NCBI RefSeq assembly: GCF_028476545.1
Contig: NW_026732744.1
Location: 62,001-126,000 of the forward strand
Source: Physella acuta
Taxonomy: Eukaryota > Mollusca > Gastropoda > Physidae
DNA length: 64,000 bases
Reading direction: 5' to 3'
Of the stretch, positions 1-64,000 are shown piece after piece. Position 1 is the stretch's first letter; every line of letters starts with the position of its first letter. Below the pieces are notes generated by a model. That model made no database searches. It was given only the letters and a program-made list of their open reading frames with translations, and was not told the DNA's origin. The position numbers were made by a program, and so were the translations under genes.

Positions 1-540
1 ACGCGTGCTATTTTGGGAAACGGTACGAGGGGATTCAGACGGCCTGTCAACTTTGATTGATAGGATGCAGATGTTTATTACACGGACTGTACGTTAGAAC
101 TGCGCAACTAGTGGTCGGCGACATCGAGTACAAGTATCGATTACGGAGGAATACAAGTACGAAGACGAGTACGAATACAAGGGATAAATAGGAGGGGACG
201 GCTGAACTCGTTCTCTTCCCTCTTCATCGCTCGCTTTAGATCAGTCAGTCTGTGTGACATATCAAGTTGGTTATATTGTGTTAAGAAGGACAATAGACAT
301 GTGGATTCAGTTATATGAAGCCTAGTGAGGACTGTTAGGGGTCAGTTGATTCAGACTATTATTGTGAAACATTCCTGTTGATTCATTGTGTTATATTGAA
401 GCATTTCTTGATTCATGTAATAAAAGGATCAATAGCGAACCTGCATCTTCGAGTCTTTCTACTGTAGTCGATGTTGTGTAGCATGAGTGGTTCAACTCGT
501 TACAATTGGCGTTGTCGGGCAGGATAGACTCGGGGAAGGT

Positions 541-543
<3 letters not shown>

Positions 544-610
<67 letters not shown>
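544..610. repeat. (AT)n microsatellite
   Basis: An uninterrupted AT dinucleotide tract of about 67 bp. Tyr-Ile reading frames across it are spurious. Confidence 0.98.
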
Positions 611-615
<5 letters not shown>

Positions 616-1137
616 TTATGTTAAATTCTTTAAACGTGGCTCCTAGAAGCCCTAAGTTAGTCTTTGCGAGAATATGGAAAGTAGCAACAATCGACGACAC
701 CTGAACTATAAGGCCGACAGGAATACAATGACATTCCATTGAAACATACAGAACAGTGACACAAAAAAAAAGATCACCTACGTTCTGACTTGGCGGATTC
801 ATGCATTTTCTCCCACCTTACTCTTATTTCATAGACTTGCTTCAATATCCCTCCGACTTCAATTACGCATGTCAAGTCGAATATATATAATTTTTTTTTC
901 TTTGTGCCATACTTGTAACACACGCCCTTACAGTAGTAAACAACACACCCACCCCCTCCCTTGTTCGATCACCGTCAAAGGGAACTTAAGCCTAGTAAAA
1001 TTGTGATTGTCAGTCGGGAATTCCCCAAACTTGGCAAGCGTTGCTATTTCTAGAGGTATTTCTTAAGACAAGTGCACATTCGCTAGAGTCCCACAGCGTG
1101 AAGATAATCCTTCAGTGGTGTAATATAGTAAGTTAAG

Positions 1138-1330
1138 TTCCCTTTCAAACCTAATGGTCTGTGGGGCAAGTGAAATAGAGTTCACGTGATTATGTGACCT
1201 CGGTATTTAAAGGTATAGTGTGGTCAACACTATGCCCAGCCACGTTTCCCTAATTTGAGTTATGTACTTATCAGAGTAGGGTGGACGTTCTACTGACTTA
1301 ACATCCTGATCCGAAGTTGTGTTAGTTTCT
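1138..1330 (+). mobile_element. tRNA-like SINE copy, degraded
   Basis: Shares the family core seen in the best copy at 50318-50560: CAAACCTAATGGTCTGTGG, then AGAGTTCAC, GTGACCTCGG, ACTATGCCCAGCCAC and a TACTTATCAGAG block. Its head is intact and its 3' end is weak. Confidence 0.75.
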
Positions 1331-2716
1331 TTAAACAACAAAAAACCACAAATGTGAATGTAAACAGACCTACTTGAAAATTGATTGTCTTCATGGACCA
1401 TCTATTGCTCTGTCACCTAGAAAGTTTTCTCTCCTTATACTCCTAATATGTAATCATCGGAAGTTGATGGACCGAGAAGTAGCGAGTCGAAGCTTCCAGA
1501 AAGAGATGGGTGGTGAACAGGCTTTTTTAGAAACAAAGTCTGCGTACGCTTGCTTGATTTTTTCAATTTGCCACTGGTCCTTAGACGGGGATTAGATAAC
1601 TCTGGGGCTTCTGGTTTTCATTATGCATTTGATATAAAGTAAAGCTTTGGTTCATGAACAAGCTGTATATGCGATGCTGGCAGATTTAGAAGTATCATAA
1701 AAATAGAAGAGATCCCCCCCCCCCCATTAACCGAGTTTCAGGTAATGCATCTAAAAACATATCAGAGTAAGGTCAAAATTACTTGGTGACTGATGTTAAG
1801 GAGCTAACGTCCTATAGCTCGAACACGGATTAAATGGCAGATTATGTAAGAACAAATGAACAGGAAATGGATTTTCCATCACGGACAATAGCTGAGCGTA
1901 GAAACTTGGCTGGCCTCATCAGTTAAGCATGTTGTAGTGGCATGATATTGGACAGTGCTATGGCTGAATTTAATATGAGATAACGAACATTCTATGATAT
2001 TGTGGGTCTTTCGTCACTAGCAGTATACTTTATAAGCTCGTGTGTGCTTTAGATGATTTATATTTTAAAAAGGATTAATTTAGTGCGTTATAAATTTGAT
2101 ATTTGAAAAAAAAAATCTTGTTTTTTTTTTCAGGGTTAGGGGATTGCATAAAATTTAGTTTGGCCAAACAAAATAAGGCAGTCGCTCGAGTTACGTTATC
2201 GTCTAAAAGTTTTCTCAACGGTTTGCAGTTATTGAATATTCTGTCATACCTCACTGTGAAAGAAGTCTTGATATGATCTTGCATATCCCCCCCCCCCCCA
2301 GCTACTCAATAGAACTTGTACCAGAATTCCTCAACTCCCCGGAGACATGGAAGTGTCTGGGGCGGGGGTGGAGGGAGGGGATTGGATGGTCAAGTGAACA
2401 CACTTGCAGACATTTGCAAGGTTATCCCCCCTCCCTCCCCAAGCACACCCCTTTACACCCCCACACCCCCTGCATAACTGGCAACTGTCGGCCAGACAAA
2501 GACAAGACTGGCCGGGTTCATTAATTTTAGCATTCGTTGATTGATTTTAGAGGTTAGAGTTCATCCGCATGGTCGCAAATGGAGAGAAAAAAAATTGAGA
2601 GATTTAAAAAAAATAAGGACGTTTGGTTGTGTGTAAAGAAATGTGATGTGAAGGGAAATGTTTCCTCTAAGCTGCGCGGCCGTGCAGAAGTTGCGAACAT
2701 GCCGCGACGTAATTTT

Positions 2717-2850
<134 letters not shown>

Positions 2851-3611
2851 TTATTTTTTATAAGAGTTTAAAACACCGCGCAAAAAAAAAAAAAAAAAAA
2901 AATTCACGTTGCACTCGAGCTTCCCTCCCCCCCCCCCCCCCTTAGATAGAGAGAACGTTGTTGAGGAGGATAATGTAAAAAAATGCAAGCATTGAGACGG
3001 CGATTATCATGACAAGGCTGACGTGAATCTTCAAGCGTGGAGTGCCGTATGAGACGTGTGTACAGTTTGTTTTATCAAATCTATCAGGGCCGCTCGTTTC
3101 GATACGTTTGCACATCGTCCGTGGGCTTGATCTAGGTTGTAGATCTCAGAATCGGCGCAGGTTTATATTGGTGAATATACTGGCATTTGAAGTCACGTGG
3201 GCAGATCTTTGTTTTGGTGGTGTCTGGTTAAAATCCTAGAAACTCGTCTGGATATGCTGGGGATTTTTTTAAAATTATACAAACAACAGTCACCCAACTT
3301 TCACGCTAAGGGTGAAAAACTTAGTTTGCTATGTGTATTTTACGTGTCCGGTGTTCTAAAATTCTCATACAAGTATATGAGTATTTTACATAATGACTGC
3401 GCAGCAGGTGCTAAACTACTGCGAGGCCAGGCAGCCATGCAGCTTAGACGGAATATTGCTAGATCTAACACCTCACAGCTTCGGCTGCTACTCTATGTAT
3501 CCGACCAGTACCTCAAACCTTGTGGGCAAGTCTCCCCAGCCAAATGATCAGTGGGGGGGGGGGGGGGTCGGGGGCTGACATTTCCGAGAAGCGGGGGCGG
3601 ACACTGTTACA

Positions 3612-3725
3612 AGTTTATATTTTCTATATAAATTCCATTTCGTTCAAGGGGGGTGGGGAGACTTTCTTCGCCCCCCCCCCCCCCCTCCCCGAAGATATGC
3701 CTGGAAGAAACTCTGATCAGTGGTT
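3612..3725 (-). repeat. Dispersed repeat, copy A of an inverted pair
   Basis: Its reverse complement matches 4430-4510: both hold AGAGTTTCTT, AGGCA, CTTCG followed by a G-run, then a GAAAT, AATTTAT, AGAAAA block. The family is unknown. It includes the poly-C run at 3670. Confidence 0.6.
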
Positions 3726-4429
3726 GTTTTTGTGTTTTTCTCGTCTTCGAACCCACAGGCCAAACGATTTTTAATTAAAAAAAAATAAATCGTTTTCTGT
3801 ATGTTTCTACTTTTGTAATGCAAGATCCCTTTTGTTACTCTGAATGTGTTTAATAAAGGTACATTACTGAAGTACATGCTTGAGTTTATTTCATGTCATA
3901 ACCTGTAGAGTTAAGAATGCATTATCCCTTCCCTATACAATCTTTCTGAACTGCAACAAAATGCCAGACGCATTTTTTTACACTGGTCGATAAGCATCTA
4001 TTGTATTGTGTGAATCTATGGGCTTTCGTGAGAAATGAAGTTTTAAATAAAACAAGTGCTGAAGAATACATTGTATACTGAATTAAAATAATGTTTTACA
4101 CAAAAAGCTAAAAAATGTATTGATTCATAAAATAAATGTTTCTCCATCAATGTTTCATATCAATTAACAATGTCATTAATTTGAAGTGAGTAAATTAATT
4201 ATTTATAATTTCCAACTATATCTGTCGCTGGAACTCTTCATGGGAATAAAAAAAAAAGAAAAGTTGGTCTGGACATGAACATACAACTCATGGAAGCATC
4301 GATTGGCTCCGTCCGGAAACCAGATCTAGAGTTTATATCCCAAGAAGCTTGTACCAGGTTTAGAGGACTGTCATGTTACACTGGGTCTGAGGGAGGGGGG
4401 GGGGGTGGAGACAGGGGGCGGATCAGCTG

Positions 4430-4510
4430 CTGGAGCCAGAGTTTCTTTCAGGCAACTCTTCGGGGGGGGGGGGGGGGACGAAATAGAATTTATTTAGAAA
4501 AAATATACTT
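4430..4510 (+). repeat. Dispersed repeat, copy B of an inverted pair
   Basis: Opposite-orientation partner of 3612-3725, about 800 bp away. The internal G-run (4461-4477) corresponds to the C-run of copy A, so the homopolymer belongs to the element. Confidence 0.6.
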
Positions 4511-4675
4511 TTACCAATGTCCACCCAATGTCCACCCCCCCCCCCCTCCTGAAACTTTAAAGCCCCCCCCCCCCCTCCCCCCAACTGGAGAAAAAAAAAG
4601 AAAAACGGGCTGCTCTAGTTTGGTTTGACAAAGCCTTGTACGTGTTGGTTTATTGGGGAACAACTTTAGTCTTAG

Positions 4676-5868
4676 CCATCTGATATGTTGATACCTGCAC
4701 AGTGTCATCTGATGACACGTTGATACATGCACAGTGTCATCAGATGACACGTTGATACATGCACAATGTCATCTGATGACACGTTGTTACATGCACAATG
4801 TCATCTGATGACACGTTGATACCTGCACACTGTCATTTAATGCCACGTTGATACCTGCACAGTGTCATCTAATGACACTTTGATACCTTTACAGTGTCAT
4901 CAGCTGACATGTTGATGCGCGCACCTTTTCTTTTAGTGACATGTTGATACCTGTACAGTGTCAGACTCATTTAATGACACGTTGATACCTGCACCATGTC
5001 ATCTAACGACATGTTGATACCTGTACAGTGTCAGACTCATCTAATGACACGTTGATACCTGCACCATGTCATCTAACGACATGTTGATACCTGTACAGTG
5101 TCAGACTCATTTAATGACACGTTGATACCTGCACCATGTCATCTAACGACATGTTGATACCTGTACAGTGTCAGACTCATCTAATGACACGTTGATACCT
5201 GCACCATGTCATCTAACGACATGTTGATACCTGTACAGTGTCAGACTCATCTAATGACACGTTGATACCTGCACCATGTCATCTAACGACATGTTGATAC
5301 CTGTACAGTGTCAGACTCATTTAATGACACGTTGATACCTGCACCATGTCATCTAACGACATGTTGATACCTGTACAGTGTCAGACTCATCTAATGACAC
5401 GTTGATACCTGCACCATGTCATCTAACGACATGTTGATACCTGTACAGTGTCAGACTCATCTAATGACACGTTGATACCTGCACCATGTCATCTAACGAC
5501 ATGTTGATACCTGTACAGTGTCAGACTCATCTAATGACACGTTGATACCTGCACCATGTCATCTAACGACATGTTGATACCTGTACAGTGTCAGACTCAT
5601 CTAATGACACGTTGATACCTGCACCATGTCATCTAACGACATGTTGATACCTGTACAGTGTCAGACTCATCTAATGACACGTTGATACCTGCACCATGTC
5701 ATCTAACGACATGTTGATACCTGTACAGTGTCAGACTCATTTAATGACACGTTGATACCTGCACCATGTCATCTAACGACATGTTGATACCTGTACAGTG
5801 TCAGACTCATCTAATGACACGTTGATACCTGCACCATGTCATCTAACGACATGTTGATACCTGCTCAC
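4676..5868. repeat. 32-bp minisatellite grading into a 70-bp higher-order array
   Basis: 4676-4960 has units of about 32 bp (GTTGATACCTGCACAGTGTC and ATCTGATGACAC). From about 4985 to 5868 a 70-bp composite of two diverged units repeats about 12 times almost without change. The basic unit contains the palindrome GTGTCATCTGATGACAC. Confidence 0.97.
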
Positions 5869-6087
5869 GTAAGAACGGCGCCCCCGTGAGCAGGCTGCCG
5901 AGGGTGTGTCGATATTGATTAGGAATATTGCACTGTCAGCAGCTGATTGGTTATAAATCGATGAAATCAATCGATCCTCAGTAACGGAGATTTAGGCTTA
6001 ACTACTTGGTGTTAAAAAAAGCAAATTGCGTTGTTTGATTAAAATCTCATCACTTGTTCCAGGATATCCCATACATTTTGCTTTGAC

Positions 6088-6296
6088 CAGCGGTTCTTAA
6101 CCTTTTAGGTTACCGAATTTCACCAGATTCATATGCGTATTCACCGAATGCTTCTTAATGGTTCTAGTATATATTCACTGACAAAATTCGATCGTAAATC
6201 TAATAGAGTTGGGTGTCTGTCGTGACCTCCTCTGAACCCCTGGGACTGACTCACCGAATCCCTGGGGTTCGATCAAACCCAGGTTAAAAACCACTG
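6088..6296. mobile_element. hAT-like MITE
   Basis: Begins CAGCGGTTCTTAACC and ends GGTTAAAAACCACTG, imperfect terminal inverted repeats of the widespread CAG(T/C)GGTTCT hAT type. About 209 bp, with no coding capacity. The flanking 8-mers GCTTTGAC and TCTTAAAC agree at 5 of 8 positions, a decayed target duplication at best. Confidence 0.75.
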
Positions 6297-6334
6297 TCTT
6301 AAACTAGCAACTAACAAAGAATTGTGTGCGTTTG

Positions 6335-6480
6335 TGAAGCAGAGTTCATGTATTACCTCGGACTATAAATGTGTTGTATGGTTACCACCATACCCAGCCA
6401 CCTGTGTGGTCAGCTTAATGGCCAGCCACATTTACTTGGATTTAGATTAAAGAAAGACAGCTACACTGGTTAGATGGGCT
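6335..6480 (+). mobile_element. tRNA-like SINE fragment
   Basis: Contains AGAGTTCATG, ACCTCGG, ACCATACCCAGCCACC and GGCCAGCCACATTTACTT, a partial and rearranged copy of the SINE family. Confidence 0.55.
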
Positions 6481-6597
6481 TATTGGGCTAGATACTAGAG
6501 TTGGAATCGTTTGGTTTAACAGATAGCACTACTACTCGACCACCACATACTAATTCAGGAATTCTGAATCTTACAGGGCTATAAAAACATTTATTGT

Positions 6598-6800
6598 AAT
6601 TGGTCGGGTGATAGACTGCTCGACTGCTAACCCGAAAGTCTCGAGTTCGGTTCTCACTCTGGACTCGAGTCAACAGGACGTCTCGAGTCCTCCCAGCTCT
6701 GATAGGTCCCTGGCTCACGTTAGGGAAAGTAAAGGTGGCTGGTCATAGTGCTGACCACACCTTACCTTCATGTGCCGAGGTCAAGAAACTCTACTTCATC
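6598..6800 (-). mobile_element. tRNA-like SINE copy
   Basis: On the minus strand it reads GAAGTAGAGTTTC, then GCACTATGACCAGCC, CTTTACTTTCCCTAA, ATCAGAGCTGGG and the tail with CGAACTCGAGACTTTCGGG. Read on the plus strand, GAGTTCGGTTCTC resembles a tRNA B box, which supports a tRNA-derived end. Confidence 0.75.
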
Positions 6801-8254
6801 GGCCGTAGAGATCGTGAAGTCCGAAAGTTTAACCTTACTTTTTTATGGTCTCAGTACACCCCATCAACGTTCACTGTGTCAGTTTGATTTCAGTCAGCAA
6901 TTAATATGCGTTTTATTCAGTCACAGTTGTTCAGTTGTTCATATTAGTTCCCTTATCTCCAGTGGGTCGCAATGTTGTTTTTTTATATTATCTCACGACG
7001 ATCGAGTCTCGTTCAATTTGGTCCCAGTGACCCATGGAGAAAGGATCACCTTACAGACGTGCCCCACGGAATAACAAATCAGACCCGACCGGCGTACGGC
7101 ATGTCTGGGGCGGTGGTGTCACCAAAAGCAATTAGTAAAAAAAAAATTTCCCTGATAGTCGCGATAGCACGTTGTATCCTGGTGTACACACTCTCTTATC
7201 AAAGGTGGGGGACCTTGATTTTTTTTGGTAGGAACCTGTATAGTGGAAGTAATGTATCAATATATATGATCAGTTTTATATATATGATCCGCTCACCTTT
7301 TTTTATAAAAGGTGGGGGGAGGGGCGTTGTTTTGTAGAAGTGAATTACTCATGTTAGAGATTGCACCGCTTAGAAATCTAGGTTTTGAGATAGTCGAGTT
7401 CAGTTGTATACTCAGGCCCTTGAATTACCCCATTCCCCCCCCCTCCTCTTTCCTTGCTTTTGTCAATCGTTGAAGCTTTAATCCTTATGTCAACATTACC
7501 ATTTCACACTCTTAAAGATAAACTAATAGCTAGATGTTTAAAACCTAATAGCTGTTTAAAGAGGTTTGATTGTGTAAATATGTAACTCGAAGCTTATGAA
7601 AAAAAAAAAAAAAAAAAAAAAAAACTGTATAATTTGAAGTATTTCTAAGTAACTTTCTTTGTCAGTAATTAATATTTAATGAACCTAAGCACTAAATTTA
7701 GCGTAAAGCTTTTATAACCATATCTATTGTGTAATTAATATCTTTTTTGCTCTCCTGTAATACCGTTGAACGATTCACTCACCAGCGTCTATATTACGAC
7801 CCAAGCTTATTTCCATCTTTTACGATCATAGCCTCCAATGGGAGTCTGAAACTCTCCATGATGCAGAGTCTTTTTTTTTTTCCAATTATTGAATCCTGCT
7901 CTCTTTATTGGACGGCACGGCGCGTAGATTATACAGCGAGTTGCATCAATGATCTGAGAACTTTTGTATTTAAATATAAAACAAAAAAATAATAATTTAA
8001 TGTATCTAAAATTTTACATGCAAGTAAAAATATCTAGGTAATTATTAAAGCCATTTGATGAGTATTGTAATGTTAGTTTTGGTAGTTATTTATTGAATAG
8101 ATGCGAATTGGAGTAGAACATATAGATGGAAAAAAAAAGAATTCCAAAGTGGACAACAGGCTTTAAAAACTGCTGAGCTATTAGTTCTTGGTTTGATACG
8201 ATAAGCTAATCCGATTAGCTGGGGAATTCCGGTATCGGTCGCAAGCAGCGGCAG

Positions 8255-8828
8255 ATTAGTGGCACTGGTAGAGGTTTAGTAGGTTTAGTTCATTATAACT
8301 GACTTTTTGGTTAACGAGATAAATGGCAGTGGTAGAGGTTTAGTAGGTTTAGCACATTATAAATGACTTTTAGGTTAACGGTATAAATGGCACTGGTAGA
8401 GGTTTAGTAGGTTTAGTTCATTATAACTGACTTGTTGGTTAACGGTATAAATGGCACTGGAAGAGGTTTAGTAGGTTTAGTTCATTATAACTGACTTTTT
8501 GGTTAACGGTATAAAAGGCACTGGTAGAGGTTTAGTAGGTTTGGTTCATTATAACTGACTTGTTGGTTAACTAGATTAGCGGCACTGGTAGAGGTTTAGT
8601 AGGTTTAGTTCATTATAACTGACTTTTCGGTTAACGGTATAAATGGTACTGGTAGAGTAGTAGGTTTAGTTCATTATAACTGACTTTTTGGTTAACGGTA
8701 TAGATGGCACTGGTAGAGGTTTAGCAGGTTTAGTTCATTATAACTGACTTTTCGGTTAACGGTATAAATGGTACTGGTAGAGGTTTAGTAGGTTTGGTAC
8801 ATTTTAACTGACTTTTTGGTTAACGAGA
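8255..8828. repeat. 64-bp minisatellite, nine copies
   Basis: Units begin GGCACTGGTAGAGGTTTAGT and end GGTTAACGGTATAAAT. The nine copies differ by scattered substitutions, and one is shortened by a few bases near 8655. Confidence 0.96.
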
Positions 8829-10129
8829 TTTAAAAGTATATTTTGCTTTGTACTCATTATACGTCACTTCTTTAATTAGCATACACATTAAATTGTATTG
8901 CTCTTCGCGTCTATAGTTGTCATAATGGTATATACATGTACACACATACATATGCGTGTACTCGTATGTATACTCACGTTATGTAAATGACGTTATCTTG
9001 GGGAAGCTAGAAAATTTTAAAATTAAATATGCATCACTTTTATTGACATATAACGTAAAAGAGTGACAGTGTGTCGATGATGTGTCTGACGGTGTATCGG
9101 CGATGTGTCTAAGATAGTTTAAAAAAAAAAAAAACTCTAACGAATCTGTTCTCCTGTACGTCGGAAGTTGCCAGAGTTTGTTTTTGCCTTAAGGTCGTGT
9201 TTGAACGGCACTGAAGATTGAGTCCACGCTAACGCCCCCTTCTCCCCCCCCCCCCCCCCCTGCCATCTCCTCCTCTCCCCCCCTCGCCCATCACTTGTTA
9301 TATTCGCTCGTGTCCAACATTAATACTGGAGAAGAAAAGAATGCCTAATTTGAGCTTCTATTCCTGGCCTGTCCTCCGAACATTGAACTGATAATTATCT
9401 TGTTCGAATATTTTTGAATTGTTTTTTTTTTACTACGTTAGATTTAGAAGTACCAATTTTTGGACTATGAAAATATTTTAAAAAAAAAAAGCAAGATTAA
9501 AAATTATGAGAACCTAGCCCAAAGTATTTTTATTTTAATTAATTCTGTTACGATAATGTAATAAAATGCTTAATTTGATTTTTTAAAATTATAATTCGAT
9601 AATATTTTTTTTTTAATACCAAGACATGGATAATACAATTAAAGTTGCCATCATGTTACCGCACCCCCCCCCCCCCCCCCGCCTTCTAATGGAGATCTAA
9701 TGGATACATTCGACACATAAGTATTAATATCTGTTTTATCCATGGTTTATTTAAAACTACTTAGGTTCGAAACCTACAAGAACCAAGTGCTATCTATTCA
9801 TTAAAAAAGTTTTTCCTTTCTAACAATTTTTTTAATCTCATCATTTCATTGCTTTTATGTGTGTCAAAATAGCTGGCTTATAAAAATCCAAATGCAGTAA
9901 TATTGTTTTTTTTAAAAAAAATAAAGTAATGGCTTTTTTTTTCTTCTTTTTTTTCTTCCTTCCCATACAAAACTCATCACGCGTCTTCTAAATGAATATC
10001 TATATTCGTTACATCTAATGTTTTTCGCCTATTATTGTTCTTGCCTCCTTGTATACATTTGTGTTTGTGAATAGGGAGCGCGAAACGATGCACATGTATA
10101 ATTTGATCATGCGTCTCCCCTCATTTGAT

Positions 10130-10575
10130 GTCCATTTACACCCTCCCCCCACAGTGACCTCCACTTATTAACGTTGATTTTATGTCCATTTCTCCCCCTA
10201 CAGTGACCGCCGTCCCACACACACAGTAACCGCCGTCCCACACACACAATAACCGCCGTCCCACACACACAGTAACCGCCGTCCCACACACACAGTAACC
10301 GCCGTCCCACACACACAGTAACCGCACTCATTAATGTTGATCTGATGTTGATCTCATCCACTGTGACCCCACTCATTAACATTATTGTCCATTTCTCTCC
10401 CCCCCCCTCTACCCCCCCCCCCCCCCCACACATTGACCCTACTCATTAAACTTGATTTGTTCATTTCTCCCCCCCCCCCCCACAGTGACCCCACTCATTA
10501 ACGTTGATGTCCATTTCTCTCCCCACCCCCACATTGACCCCACCCATTAACGTTGATGTCCATTTCTCCCCACAG
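10130..10575. repeat. Degenerate array repeating the exon-1 acceptor
   Basis: Units of roughly 45-60 bp read CTCATTAACGTTGATGTCC, ATTTCTCCCC, then CACAG-TGACCCCA, the last part being the true exon-1 acceptor plus the first eight exon bases. About six diverged copies precede the exon. Several keep an AG (near 10152, 10202, 10484) and could act as alternative acceptors. A separate 23-bp array is nested within it. Confidence 0.85.
10203..10323. repeat. 23-bp minisatellite, five copies
   Basis: Unit ACCGCCGTCCCACACACACA plus GTA, five near-perfect copies inside the larger exon-1 acceptor array. It probably arose from one TGACCGCC-bearing unit of that array. Confidence 0.95.
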
Positions 10576-63827
<53,252 letters not shown>

Positions 63828-64000
63828 GTAGTTGGGTAAACTTTGCATGCTGGAGATTTCCTGGCATGGGGAAGTCATTGTCTGCTATGTTGTGTGCCAC
63901 ATGCTAATTTTAAAAACAGCTTTTGTCATTTTCAAACATTTTTAAAACGTTGATTTGAATGGATTATCTTTTTTTTTTTCACGGCTCCACATAAATTACA
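63828..64000. other. Start of intron 30
   Basis: Follows the chosen donor of exon 30. AT-rich, with a T-run near 63970. The next exon lies outside. Confidence 0.6.

Overview
The window is animal genomic DNA dominated by one large plus-strand gene of the CCDC88 family (Girdin/Daple, a Hook-related coiled-coil protein). Thirty consecutive coding exons (10576-10681 through 63693-63827) join in one frame over 1431 codons. They all use GT-AG introns with matching phases and follow the known Girdin order: distal part of the N-terminal Hook domain, about 1,100 residues of coiled coil, then a basic and serine-rich tail. The start-codon exon lies upstream of the window or was not recognised. The C-terminus, including any GBA motif or PDZ ligand, lies downstream.

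The organism is most likely a mollusc, probably a heterobranch or freshwater gastropod. This rests on the style of a dispersed tRNA-like SINE family (at least ten copies), the small DNA transposons, and an invertebrate-type CCDC88 gene. It is an inference, not proof. The DNA is AT-rich, with long (AT)n tracts and an unusual number of poly-C and poly-G runs.

Layout: 1-10575 is non-coding (minisatellites, SINEs, a hAT-like MITE). 10576-10681 is the first visible exon. 10682-36142 is a 25.5-kb intron filled with microsatellites, minisatellites (including a 2-kb array at 26.3-28.3 kb), two copies of a Helitron-like element and a 210-bp fold-back hairpin. 36143-63827 holds the other 29 exons, with introns of about 0.13-3.7 kb. 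One intron carries a 1.96-kb TIR transposon at 41637-43592. No second gene, RNA gene, promoter or CRISPR array could be supported.

The most striking feature is that tandem repeats sit on this gene's splice junctions. At least eight arrays have a repeat unit containing the edge of the adjoining exon together with its splice site, so the intron carries decoy donors or acceptors. The largest has about 34 copies of the exon-17 end plus its GTGAGT donor (50991-54410). Others adjoin exons 1, 4, 11, 13, 14, 15 and 25, and a ninth, weaker case adjoins exon 3. Separate, independent repeat families at so many junctions of one gene suggest a recurring mechanism rather than one chance expansion.
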